NCBI RefSeq assembly: GCF_015674855.1
Contig: NZ_JADMLG010000011.1
Span: 238,323 to 302,322 of the forward strand
From: Nocardia bovistercoris
Lineage (GTDB): Bacteria > Actinomycetota > Actinomycetes > Mycobacteriales > Mycobacteriaceae
Length of the DNA: 64,000 bases
Direction of reading: 5' to 3'
Shown here: one piece after another, positions 45,601 to 52,958 of the stretch
Numbering within the stretch: the stretch's first letter is position 1
Layout: each line of letters starts with the position of its first letter
Notes under the pieces: generated by a model
What the model saw: only the letters and a program-made list of their open reading frames with translations
Databases searched by the model: none
What the model was told of the DNA's origin: nothing
Made by a program: the position numbers and the translations under genes

Positions 45601-46912
45601 CGGTGCGTCCGAACAGACCGATCCGGCCGCGCTGCGCAACGACCTGCGCGAGATACTGCCCGCCCACATGGTGCCCGCCCGATTCGTCTTCGTCGCCGAA
45701 CTGCCACGCACCCCGAGCGGCAAGCGCGACGACGGCGCACTGCGCTCGCTGGCCGAATCGGTGTCCGACCACGGCGGTGGCGCGCGACGGGAACCGGCCG
45801 ACGAATACGAACGCTCGGCCGTCGAACTGCTCGCCGAATACGCGGGCCGCACCTCCATCGGCGTCGACGACGACTTCTTCACCTCGGGCGGCACCTCCAT
45901 CGGCGCCATGCGCGCGGTCATGGCGCTGTCCCGGCGCTTCGACGTGGACGTGCCGCTGGATTCGTTCATCGGCGCGCCCACCGCCGCTCGACTCGCGGCG
46001 TTGATCCGCTCCGGGGATATCGGGAGCGCATTCGACCCGCTGGTCCCGATCATTCCCGGCGGCGCCGAGGCGCCACTGTTCCTGGTCCACCCCATCGGCG
46101 GAAATGTGCTGTGCTACTTGCCCCTTGCCCGCCAACTCGCTCGTGGCCGCGCGGTATACGGTCTCCAAGCGGCGGGCGCCGACGCGGGGAGCACACCGGA
46201 GACGACGATCGTCGGCATGGCCGAGTCCTACCTGGCGGCGGTTCGGCGGGTGTATCCCGAAGGGCCGTATCACCTGGCCGGATGGTCCTTCGGCGGATTC
46301 GTCGCACTCGAGATGGCGCGGCGACTGCCCGAACGGGATGTGGCGAGTGTGACACTGCTCGACACCATCGCGTTGCGCGAGCAAGCACGCGAACCCGTCG
46401 CCGACCGACAGCTGATTCGGTGGTTCTTCTTCGAATTGCTCTGGTATGCGGAAGGAAACGAGGTCACGAACGTCGAATTCGATCCCGACGACCACCGATC
46501 CGAGGAACTGTTCGACGCGATGCTCGCCCAGGCGATCCGGTCCGCCATCCTGCCCCCGAACAGTTCGCCGCGAACGCTGCGGCGACTCTACGAAGTGTTC
46601 CACGCCAACTACACGGCGATGCTCGAATATCCCCTCTACCCCTACGACCGCGACATCACCCTGCTGCGCGCCGAGGACGGGCTGCCACCGGGCGTGGATC
46701 TGGCCCATCGCACGGTAGGCAGCATGTTCGACAGCCAGGACAACGGATGGCAGCCCTACGCCGCCCGCCGATTCACCCTGATCCCGGTCCCCGGCGACCA
46801 CCTGCACATGATGACCGAACCGCACGTCCGCGAAGTCGCGGCGCGGCTGGACTCGATACTCACTTCGGCAGATCGGCGCGAAGACCTCGACCGGAATACA
46901 ACGCACCGATAG
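39620..46912 (+). CDS. Two-module NRPS, C-A-PCP-C-A-PCP-TE
   Basis: A 2430-residue nonribosomal peptide synthetase. Order by motif: C1 (HHALTDG 157-163), A1 (YTSGSTGEPKG from 627), PCP1 (GGDS, Ser1038), C2 (HHAILDG 1243-1249), A2 (FTSGSTGEPKG from 1693), PCP2 (GGTS, Ser2093) and a thioesterase (GWSFGG, Ser2223; GDH near the end). Aligned to the GrsA pocket, A1 reads DVWHFSLVDK, the serine code known from EntF. A2 reads DVQFVSQVAK, which I cannot match. An N-terminal C domain implies an acylated first residue. Start GTG 39620 has AGGAG five bases upstream. No MbtH or phosphopantetheinyl transferase gene is in the window. Confidence 0.93.
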   Translation: MTSRTNTRTSRTNTRTARTDTSPGHRTEAWPVSAYQRDVLGLAFRVAPEPVAQQTYSLRIDRPLDIERLQACWRRALLGDDAFRLRFEFENGEFRQWMSEEIAPVEIVDLTGAPDPETEAREWLWREAGAPARPDEPARAVAVVDRPDRFFLMLSLHHALTDGYGMNPLVATIDAGYKMTDVPLDLLARPEPTDEHTDRSAATYRDIVEDDAMYRASARYAADRAGLLAALHGVEPALFPARHGTPRMVRGHYRTMIPGAYLDRVRATGVSVFAYLMAAVATYLTTIHRREQVVIGVPMLNRHSAQTYRTQGHRANVVPLPVRVDRDLPLVRIAEQVSQRIRELKKYQRFPYGELARAVNPDPAAPPLYDVAYSHMKLPDADHVHELISKTTVHNPGTATNAVTIVSGEDGRDGTLGIQLFYDERVFDANFPIEAAVRSIATMLTASLDRPETPVRALPLLSERARAEMAAFEAGPRIEFPDTTIDRLFTATATDHPNRVAVISADSGKSTYAELLGLVDGFAARLHELGATGNECVPVILPRSTEMLVAVLAVLRAGCAYVPLDPDAPTVRLEAAITDCGARFVVAGSDHAQLCADLGPTRVAVDDIRPGAFDSRARPDALSYLIYTSGSTGEPKGVMVEHRSVVNRLTWMQRRYPLAADDVILHKTPTTFDVSVWELFWWAISGASVAVLGGGGERDPRRIVAAIEANAVTVVHFVPSMLAAFVDELEADRTAVTRVASLRRVFSSGEALPPALVRRFYAAFTAVGEGGPRLVNLYGPTEATVDVSSFDCPLPDDPRFTRDDAAHDTVPIGRPIDNIDLLVLDESGRRLPIGVPGELNIAGVGLARGYRARPDLTSTAFVDDPTVLGGRRYRTGDLVRRRADGDLEFLGRLDDQVKIRGNRIALGEVRDAILACAGVRAAVVVAERAQGHGSQLVCYFVGDAVTGPEIAARLAIRLPRYMIPTRLARIERIPLTHHGKADHKALAELADPGATNSGGASIEPRTPVEAELARVVRTVLGIESIGVHDNFFTHGGDSILALSVRTAAERAGLYFDVDTFHTHPTIAELARIVSEGPSGDRPSVTDRLATVPLIDRAALQHAEDAFPATALQLGMLFHSIERAGSATYKDVFRYRLDMPWDADQFRAAFDRLVRRRPALRSSFAPSEYSIPLQIVHAAIDGELEIVDLAEFDPADAAREIEDYIRARRHADYDFGRGPLHAVRVFRHRSGPARASIDLVLSFHHAILDGWSVATSVFELLVDYLNKLGLLESDIDDTPQPTGVLAEYAQAEVLAAQNDSAREFWRTTLAGAETTALTGLEVHESARAARRPHSAAVLPRGLAERVTAFAAGHRLPEKAVYLAAHCLMLRTLTGRGDITTGVIGHGRPDRAGAENFAGLFLNTLPMRLDASATTWREAVEQVARLERDSYPYRRYPLRSILADGGPAIETAFNFVNYHLFTPILGSDRVTLREFDVREETNFQLLVTVVRDPRDGRMRVRVDGDRALTQEQCDAAAVTLLRMSAAIVADVDEPIDRATGPATARDVGALVADTAALRPHAVAIRGDESAITYDDLIERGERLTRRLGGAGIGPGDRIGILMRRRPETVLLVLALARIGATCVPLDVGYPRSRLNLMIDRARPRRVIADADFAEIVDDARLVLDTADLFAPADDAATESTVPEHLSPDAIAYVLFTSGSTGEPKGVAMSHRGLTALVDWQIRSRSGRDPATTLQLAPLSFDVAFQEIFTTLATGSTLRVSSADLRADVEELLNTVVDEGIERLFLPYVALQAFAEAAVARRRFPARLKVLVSSGEQLRITGEIRELCRRVPGLLLENQYGPTESHVATTFSLHGSPDGYPALPPIGRPVDGDTAELLDSALCPVADGVIGELYLGGRSLASGYHDRSGLTAQRFVAADGGDIRYRTGDLGVRLSSGDLVCLGRGDSQVKIRGFRVEPAEVELCVLGLVERYPAITEVAVVARRFGGVDGELVAFLVGASEQTDPAALRNDLREILPAHMVPARFVFVAELPRTPSGKRDDGALRSLAESVSDHGGGARREPADEYERSAVELLAEYAGRTSIGVDDDFFTSGGTSIGAMRAVMALSRRFDVDVPLDSFIGAPTAARLAALIRSGDIGSAFDPLVPIIPGGAEAPLFLVHPIGGNVLCYLPLARQLARGRAVYGLQAAGADAGSTPETTIVGMAESYLAAVRRVYPEGPYHLAGWSFGGFVALEMARRLPERDVASVTLLDTIALREQAREPVADRQLIRWFFFELLWYAEGNEVTNVEFDPDDHRSEELFDAMLAQAIRSAILPPNSSPRTLRRLYEVFHANYTAMLEYPLYPYDRDITLLRAEDGLPPGVDLAHRTVGSMFDSQDNGWQPYAARRFTLIPVPGDHLHMMTEPHVREVAARLDSILTSADRREDLDRNTTHR
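39623..39685 (+). repeat. Three 21-bp tandem repeats at the NRPS start
   Basis: Copies at 39623-39643 and 39644-39664 are identical; the third (39665-39685) differs at a few positions. Each contains CTCG...CGAG, a short inverted repeat. They begin at the second codon of the NRPS and encode a repeated TSRTNTR heptad before the first C domain. The unit is a multiple of three, so copy number can change without a frameshift. Confidence 0.8.
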
Positions 46913-46978
46913 CCGGAACGGAGCCTAAGCTTCCGTGGTGACCATTCCGGCGTTCGACACCTGCCGCACCGATCCGCG

Positions 46979-47959
46979 ATGAATACGCACTCGACCGCTA
47001 TCGATTCCTCGAACCACCGCGTTCTGTCCGGCCACACCGGCATGGTGAACTCGGTGGCCTTCGGCGCCTGCGGCGGGTCGGTGTTGGCCAGCGGCTCCGA
47101 CGACCGAACCCTGCGGCTGTGGGACCCGGCGACCGGACAACCGATCGGCGACCCGTTGACCGGCCACACCGCCGCGGTCAATTCGGTGGCGTTCGGCACG
47201 ACCACCGAACGGGAATCGTTGTTGGCCAGTGGATCCCACGACCGAACCCTGCGACTGTGGGACCCGGCGACCGGACAACCGATCTGCGCACCGCTGACCG
47301 GCCACACCGGCCCGGTCTGGTCGGTGGCGTTCGGAGTGGACGCCGATGGCCGCCCGATACTGGCAGGCGGCTCCGGCGACAAGACCATCCGACTGTGGGA
47401 CCCGACCACCGGACAGCAGATCGGCAAGCCGCTGACCGGCCACACCGACGCGGTGACCGCGCTGGCGTTCGGCACGGGAGCCGATGGCCGCCTGGTGTTG
47501 GCCAGCGGCTCCGACGACAAATCCGTCCGGCTGTGGGACCCGACCACCGGACAACGGATCGGCGCACGGCTGACCGTTCACACCGGCCCGGTGTGGTCGG
47601 TGGCATTCGGCGTCGACGCCGACGGCGCTCCGATATTGGCCAGCGGCTCCGCCGAGCGGACGATGCGATTCTGGGACCCGGCGACCGGGCAACCCACCGG
47701 AGCGCCGCTGACCGGCCACACCGGCTCGGTCTGGTCGCTGGCGTTCGGCGTGGACACACGGGGCCGCCCGCTGTTGGCCAGCGGCTCCAACGACAAAACC
47801 GTCCAACTGTGGGACCCCGTCACCAGGCAACCGATCGGTGCGCCGCTGACCGGCCACGCCGCCACGGTGTGGTCGGTCGCGTTCGGATCCGTCGACGGTG
47901 ATCTGCTACTGGCGGACAGCTCGGTGGACATCCACATACGAACCCTGACTCGTCGGTGA
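46979..47959 (+). CDS. Stand-alone seven-blade WD40 protein
   Basis: A 326-residue protein consisting only of WD40 repeats. Seven GH...WD units of about 43 residues are seen (LTGHTGPVWSVAFGVDADG and LRLWDPATGQPIG are typical), just enough to close one propeller. Most blades carry a VAFG/ASGS core and are highly similar, implying expansion by duplication. There is no NTPase or protease domain attached; the N-terminal 15 residues are plain. It stands 67 bases after the NRPS on the same strand, at the edge of the caspase island, and may be a cut-off sensor module or a partner for it. Confidence 0.82.
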   Translation: MNTHSTAIDSSNHRVLSGHTGMVNSVAFGACGGSVLASGSDDRTLRLWDPATGQPIGDPLTGHTAAVNSVAFGTTTERESLLASGSHDRTLRLWDPATGQPICAPLTGHTGPVWSVAFGVDADGRPILAGGSGDKTIRLWDPTTGQQIGKPLTGHTDAVTALAFGTGADGRLVLASGSDDKSVRLWDPTTGQRIGARLTVHTGPVWSVAFGVDADGAPILASGSAERTMRFWDPATGQPTGAPLTGHTGSVWSLAFGVDTRGRPLLASGSNDKTVQLWDPVTRQPIGAPLTGHAATVWSVAFGSVDGDLLLADSSVDIHIRTLTRR

Positions 47960-47994
47960 TTCCGCCGCGGGCAGCAGTGCCGCGCGGCATCCGA

Positions 47995-48339
47995 CTAGAG
48001 TTCTCGGGTCGCGGCTTTCGGAAACCCCTCGAACACCTTCGGCGTCAGGAATTCGACACGGCTCGATTCGACATAGTTGTCGCGTTGTTCGAGAAAATAG
48101 CGCGTGTGCGACTGGCGCTGGTGGTACTCGAACGCCTCGCGATCGGCATAGACTTCGTAGATCATCCGCGACCGAGGTTCACCGTCGACGGTGTGTACCG
48201 CATACAGCAAAGTACCCGGCTCGTTTTCGGCGATGCGAGCGACCGCGTTCGAGGCGAGGCGATCGAATACGACTGCGGCGTCGGTATCGTGAAGCGTCAG
48301 CTTCACCACCAATGCGTACATGCCAGTACGGTAGCGCAT
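47995..48339 (-). CDS. Antibiotic-biosynthesis-monooxygenase (ABM) family protein
   Basis: A 114-residue dimeric alpha/beta barrel-type protein. Typical parts are YALVVKLTLHD, ARIAENEPGTLLYAVHTVDGEP, and MIYEVYADREAFEYHQRQSHTRYFLE, the conserved helix with the active-site His. Members are small cofactor-free oxygenases or quinol-processing enzymes; no specific substrate is seen. ATG 48339 has GAGGTGGGGG five bases upstream; an ATG at 48321 would also give a normal product. It is alone on this strand. Confidence 0.8.
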   Translation of the reverse strand: MRYRTGMYALVVKLTLHDTDAAVVFDRLASNAVARIAENEPGTLLYAVHTVDGEPRSRMIYEVYADREAFEYHQRQSHTRYFLEQRDNYVESSRVEFLTPKVFEGFPKAATREL

Positions 48340-48651
48340 CGATACCCCCACCTCGTTACGAATACGCGCGTCGGCGAGCAGCGGAGGCGTCGAACTGCCT
48401 CCGGCGGGCGTGTGACCGTATCCGCCGACGAGAGATGTCGCAGCCGGGGGAACTTCGCACCGTAGAAAATCCCTTCTACGAACACAATTCGTGACCTCGG
48501 ACGCCGAATCCCCGGTACCCGGGCGCCCTCCCGGGTAGATTCGTCGATGTCGGCCCGATGTAGGCGCGCACAACCTCGGAGGGTCGAACGGATTGCCGAA
48601 GCAGCGGTTCCGGCCGCGCGGCGTCCGAGCGCGGCTGCACGAGGGGGGCTG
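48340..48651. other. Divergent intergenic region with a small hairpin
   Basis: The gap between the ABM gene and the caspase operon. CGTAGAA-AATCCC-TTCTACG at 48461-48480 is a perfect inverted repeat with seven-base arms, a possible operator. GAGGGGGG at 48641-48648 is the ribosome-binding site of the next gene. No small gene or clear promoter hexamers were found. Confidence 0.45.
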
Positions 48652-49824
48652 ATGACGCATCAGACGACACTGCTGTTCGTACACGGCACCGGGGTCCGCG
48701 GCGAGGAGTACGCACGGACGCTGCGGACGATCGAATCCTGTGTTGCGTCGAGGAACTGGCCTCTCACCGTCGCGGGGTGCTTCTGGGGATCGGCGGGCGC
48801 TCGCCGAGATCGAAAACTTTCGGTCCCGAACTACGACGCCACGAAAGGCACGGGGCTCCAGCCGGAACAGGAACAGCTGGAACGCTGGGCGGTTCTGTAT
48901 CTGGACCCCTGGTACGAACTACGGCTGCTGCGGGGGATGCCGCCGACGCCCTATGGCGGTGGGCAGCCCCCCGCCGCGGCCTTACGGGCGACCATCGCCG
49001 CATTCCGCCCTTCCGAGGCACTGGCCCGCCTCCTCGCCGAAGACGACCTCACCGACCGATTCGCCGACGCGCTCACCGCCATGCGGGCGGCCGAAGTGTT
49101 CGAGCAGGCGATCGCCACGGCGCCACCGACCCCGCTCGAACATCGTTGCGCGATCGCGCGCGCGTTGATCGCGCACAGCCTGAAAGCGGCGATGGCCGAA
49201 GGGCTCCCGCCACTGGGCGGTGCGAAACGTGAGTTGTTGGTGGGGCAACTCGTCGCCGACCTGCGCGGGTCCGGCCTCGGGGTGGGGAATTTCCTCGTCG
49301 AGCAGGTCAAGCGATACCTGCCGCGGCCCATCTCCCACGTCCTGGTCGGTCATCGCGGCGCGCTGACGGATGCGACGGCGCTGCCCGCGGGTGACGTGTT
49401 GCGCTACCTCGCCAGGGGTCAGCAGATGACCACACTCCTGCGGAACGCGATCCTCGATACGGGCTCGGATTCGGTGGTGCTGCTGGGACATTCGCTCGGC
49501 GGCATCCTCTGCGTCGACCTCTTGGCCCGTGAGCGCATTCCGGCGGTGCGAACCCTGGTGACAGTCGGTTCACAGGCGCCCTTCCTCTACGAGATAGGCG
49601 CCTTGCCCAGCATCGAGCCGCCCGACTCGCTGCCGGAGCATTTCCCGCCCTGGCTGAATATCTATGATCATCGAGACCTGCTGTCCTATACCGCCGCCGA
49701 GACATTTCCGGACCGAGTCGTAGACCTTCGGGTCGACAACGGCGAGCCCTTCGCCGCGTCGCACAGCGCCTATTGGTCCAACGACGAGGTCTGGACCTCG
49801 ATCGAGTCCGTGCTGCCGCGATGA
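48652..49824 (+). CDS. Alpha/beta hydrolase of the VMAP-type operon
   Basis: A 390-residue alpha/beta hydrolase, opening TTLLFVHGTGVRGEEYARTL with the oxyanion-hole HGTG. The nucleophile elbow is VVLLGHSLGGILCVDLLAR with Ser281; the acid and His are likely in WLNIYDHRDLLSY and FAASHSAYW near the C-terminus. A long insertion (residues 60-230) separates the first strands from the elbow and is helix-rich. It is the first of four tightly spaced genes; its stop overlaps the ATG of the caspase gene. It could be an additional effector such as a lipase or esterase, but that is inference. Confidence 0.8.
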   Translation: MTHQTTLLFVHGTGVRGEEYARTLRTIESCVASRNWPLTVAGCFWGSAGARRDRKLSVPNYDATKGTGLQPEQEQLERWAVLYLDPWYELRLLRGMPPTPYGGGQPPAAALRATIAAFRPSEALARLLAEDDLTDRFADALTAMRAAEVFEQAIATAPPTPLEHRCAIARALIAHSLKAAMAEGLPPLGGAKRELLVGQLVADLRGSGLGVGNFLVEQVKRYLPRPISHVLVGHRGALTDATALPAGDVLRYLARGQQMTTLLRNAILDTGSDSVVLLGHSLGGILCVDLLARERIPAVRTLVTVGSQAPFLYEIGALPSIEPPDSLPEHFPPWLNIYDHRDLLSYTAAETFPDRVVDLRVDNGEPFAASHSAYWSNDEVWTSIESVLPR

Positions 49825-52001
49825 GAACCTTCGGCCCGGACCGGGTGCTCGTGATCGCGGTCGGCATCGATGAATACCGGCGATCGGCCATGCGGCTGTC
49901 CGGCGCGGCGGCCTACGCCGAGCGCTTCGCGAATTGGGCGCTGCGACAGGGTGTGCCCGCGCACAACATAATGCTCGCATCCGGCGGAGCCGACCGGATC
50001 CCTGGGATTCGTCGGTGGGAGCCCACCCAGGCGGGCATCATCGATCTGCTGAGGGATGCCGCCACCAGGTACGATCCCGAGGCGACCGTGCTGCGGGAAC
50101 CCGCACCGGAGCTGCTGCTGATGTACTGGTGTGGTCACGGACTGCTGCAACCGGGCCGCAAGCGCGTTCTGTTCACCTCCGACGCCGAGTCCGGCGCGTT
50201 GCGGGTTCACCTCGTGGAGGAGATCCGGAACTACCTCGGCTCGACGACCGTGAAAGGGGCGCTGGCCGATCAGATCATCTTCATCGACGCGTGTGCGGAC
50301 TTCTATCACGAGCAGCACCTGAACGAACGACTCGTCAGGACTACCCTGAATATCGGAGACCCCAAGCGGGTCAGGCAGTACGTTCTGCACTCGACCAGCG
50401 AGGGGCAGAGCGCCGACTACGACAACATGACACGCTCGAGTGCCTTCTCCGACCTGATATTCCACTGGCTGGCGACGATGACTCCCGGAGAATTGGCTCC
50501 CGATATCGACACGCTCAACACCATGGTGAGAGCGCGCTTCGACGAATTGACGGCGGTGGGTGGCACCGCACAGACACCGGTCTGGCAGGTCGAAGACACC
50601 GGCGGCGCCAGCTATGTCTTGCGAGACGATCCCGGCCGAGAGATCGTCGAGAGTCTCCCCTTCCGGCATTTCGAGAAATCCTTCGCGAAACTGCTCGAGT
50701 GGTGGACGACGGCGCAGCGCGCGGGGACGACCGACGACGGCGCCCCGCCCGACATTCGCCCGCGGTTGATCGCCGCGTTGCGGCGCGGCGCCCCCGACCC
50801 GAGCATCGATGATCTCGACGCGACCGAGCTGGTCGCCCGAGTGTTCAGCGTGGACAAGGTCGAACGTCTCTTCGAAATTCTCCGCCCCTTCGCCACGACG
50901 GATCAGTCGATCCTCGATCTGTTGAGCCTGAGAATCCAGTGGTTTCAGGACCTGGAGGTAGCGCGCGTCGAACAGCATTTTTCGGACGCAACCAACCAGA
51001 TGATCTTGAATGCGTACCTGCGTGCGCACCCGAGCGTCCCCGATCGTGCGAACTTGTCCATCACCACCGCCCTGCACGAACTCGCCGGACTCCCGGGGCG
51101 AGACGGAAAGAAGCCGCTGCACCGATTCATCGCCGACCTCGAAGAATCGACCAAGCGGACCGCACCCGACCGGTGGTTCGGAATTTCCGACGGTCAGCTC
51201 GCGGCACTGCGGAGAGATGCCGAGGAATCGCGCAAGGAGAGCCGCCGAATCGTCGTCGACATCGTCGGCAGCCGCGACATGAATCGGTTCGAGCCACCTT
51301 TCGAGATCGATGTGCACCTCTACGAGCCGGGCGGCAGTTGGGTCCTCGAGCATTCGGAAGGCGAACTGTCGCTGCCGCAAGTGCGGGCCGCGCTCAACAT
51401 GTTCTTGGTACCCGGCGACGATTGCGTGCTCGGATTCAGAGTGCCCAGGGCAGCATTCGACGAGATTCCCGAGGCTTGGGAGTTCAGTGATATTTTCACC
51501 GCACCGACCGCACATTGGCGCCTGCGACAAACGCTCTTGCACAGCGCCGAGCGCCTGCGTGATCCCCGATTGCGCGGCAATTGGATCAGGAGACACCCGA
51601 GGATCAGGACCCGGCTCGCGGATCACCCCGACGATCTGCTGTTCTGGATCGAACACACGGAGCCGGAAGTCGTACGCAATAAAGTCGGTGACTCGAAATC
51701 CGCGTGTATAGGGATGGCGTTCACCCCCGCGACGAACGGGTTCGACGTGCGTAAGGATCCGCTCATGGCCGCCATCGTGGTCGGCGCGCCCTACATCATG
51801 TGGAGCACACACGACGGCGACGACCCCGTGACGACAGAACAGCGGTTGAGCAAGTTGATCGGTGAAGGCCCGTTCGACGAACTGCCCGCGCGCCTACACT
51901 ACAGGCGGCAGAACAACGCGGAACAACTCGGAAACGCGGTTCGCCTGCTCTGGGACGACCCCGGACTGCTTCCGCCCCAGCCATATAGACCCGGCATGTA
52001 G
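49821..52001 (+). CDS. Caspase-like protease with VMAP C-terminal region
   Basis: A 726-residue protein. The N-terminal 250 residues are a caspase (clan CD, C14) fold: catalytic His106 in YWCGHG and Cys158 in FIDACAD, with strand order and spacing normal for the family. A middle helical region follows (EKSFAKLLEWWTTAQ... TTALHELAGLPGRDG). From about residue 475 the sequence IVVDIVGSRDMNRFEPPFEIDVHLYEPGG... SLPQVRAALNMFLVPGDD matches the C-terminal domain of vWA-MoxR-associated proteins. In such systems this protein is the effector switched on by the NTPase partners. The start overlaps the hydrolase stop (ATGA). Confidence 0.85.
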   Translation: MRTFGPDRVLVIAVGIDEYRRSAMRLSGAAAYAERFANWALRQGVPAHNIMLASGGADRIPGIRRWEPTQAGIIDLLRDAATRYDPEATVLREPAPELLLMYWCGHGLLQPGRKRVLFTSDAESGALRVHLVEEIRNYLGSTTVKGALADQIIFIDACADFYHEQHLNERLVRTTLNIGDPKRVRQYVLHSTSEGQSADYDNMTRSSAFSDLIFHWLATMTPGELAPDIDTLNTMVRARFDELTAVGGTAQTPVWQVEDTGGASYVLRDDPGREIVESLPFRHFEKSFAKLLEWWTTAQRAGTTDDGAPPDIRPRLIAALRRGAPDPSIDDLDATELVARVFSVDKVERLFEILRPFATTDQSILDLLSLRIQWFQDLEVARVEQHFSDATNQMILNAYLRAHPSVPDRANLSITTALHELAGLPGRDGKKPLHRFIADLEESTKRTAPDRWFGISDGQLAALRRDAEESRKESRRIVVDIVGSRDMNRFEPPFEIDVHLYEPGGSWVLEHSEGELSLPQVRAALNMFLVPGDDCVLGFRVPRAAFDEIPEAWEFSDIFTAPTAHWRLRQTLLHSAERLRDPRLRGNWIRRHPRIRTRLADHPDDLLFWIEHTEPEVVRNKVGDSKSACIGMAFTPATNGFDVRKDPLMAAIVVGAPYIMWSTHDGDDPVTTEQRLSKLIGEGPFDELPARLHYRRQNNAEQLGNAVRLLWDDPGLLPPQPYRPGM

Positions 52002-52013
52002 GGAGAACACGCG

Positions 52014-52958
52014 GTGACCGAGCAATCCCCCATGCGACGATACGCGGGCTCCGACGCGGCGCCATCGACCGATACGATTCCGCCCGCACCGCCGTGGCGC
52101 GTATTCGATCGACCGGCGGCGTCCGAGCCCGGCCCCTTCCGAACGACCGGCGCCATGGTCGACGCGGTGAACGCCGCCCTGACGCTGCGTCGACCGTTGC
52201 TGCTGACCGGACCGCCGGGATCGGGCAAATCGTCGTTGATCGAATCCGTTGCCCGCCAACTGGATCTGGGTCCGGTGCTGCGCTGGCCGATCACCTCCCG
52301 GTCGACCGTGGACGACGCTCTGTACCGGTACGACGCCCTTGGGCGCCTGCACGCGCAACGATTGGCCGACGGCGGGCCGACGGAGATCGGCGACTACCTG
52401 CGACTCGGCCCGCTCGGCACCGCCTTGCTGCCGAGGTCCCGTCCGCGCGCGCTGCTCATCGACGAGATCGACAAAGGTGATATCGACCTTCCGGACGACC
52501 TGCTGAATGTCTTCGAACGCGGCGAATTCGAGATCGAGGAGCTGGCACGCCTGAAGAGTCGGAGCCCGTTCGACATTCAGCACGCCGACAGCACCGAGCA
52601 CTCCCCGATCATCGCGGGGCGTGTGGTGTGTCAGGAGTTCCCGTTCGTCGTTCTCACCAGCAACGGCGAACGGGAATTTCCACCTGCCTTCCTGCGCAGG
52701 TGCATCCGGTTCCGAATGCCCGACCTCGGCGAGCAGGAACTGGCCGCGATCGTCACCGCCCACCTCGGTGCAGCCGCGGCGGGCGCGGCGACGGATGTGA
52801 TCAAGGCCTTCGTCCAACGGTCGAAGAACCCCGGCGCGGTGGCCACCGACCAGCTGATGAACGCCATCTACCTGGTGACCGCGCAGGCGCCCGACGCGCA
52901 GGAGAGACAACGTATCGTCGACCTCGTCCTCGCGGAACTGAAATCCGAGAGCGCATGA
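52014..52958 (+). CDS. MoxR-type AAA+ ATPase
   Basis: A 314-residue AAA+ ATPase. Walker A is GPPGSGKS (residues 66-73), Walker B LLIDE (147-151), with sensor VLTSNGEREFPPAFLRRC and an arginine-rich end of that segment typical of MoxR. The first 40 residues are Pro/Ala-rich. MoxR ATPases remodel partner proteins together with vWA proteins; here the vWA domain is on the next gene. GTG 52014 is the start, with GGGAG nine bases before it. It lies 12 bases after the caspase gene and its stop overlaps the next ATG. Confidence 0.88.
   Translation: MTEQSPMRRYAGSDAAPSTDTIPPAPPWRVFDRPAASEPGPFRTTGAMVDAVNAALTLRRPLLLTGPPGSGKSSLIESVARQLDLGPVLRWPITSRSTVDDALYRYDALGRLHAQRLADGGPTEIGDYLRLGPLGTALLPRSRPRALLIDEIDKGDIDLPDDLLNVFERGEFEIEELARLKSRSPFDIQHADSTEHSPIIAGRVVCQEFPFVVLTSNGEREFPPAFLRRCIRFRMPDLGEQELAAIVTAHLGAAAAGAATDVIKAFVQRSKNPGAVATDQLMNAIYLVTAQAPDAQERQRIVDLVLAELKSESA

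Noticed and set aside
42714..46912. Assigning a substrate to the second A domain
   Set aside because: The manual code DVQFVSQVAK does not match any I can recall with confidence, so no amino acid is named.
46979..47959. Reading the WD40 repeats as a DNA satellite or CRISPR-like array
   Set aside because: The period is about 130 bases, in frame, with WD40 consensus residues; there are no short identical repeats with unique spacers.
48541..48651. Longer start for the hydrolase at 48547
   Set aside because: The extra residues are Arg/Ala-rich and the ATG at 48652 has GAGGGGGG immediately upstream, giving HGTG at the usual distance from the N-terminus.
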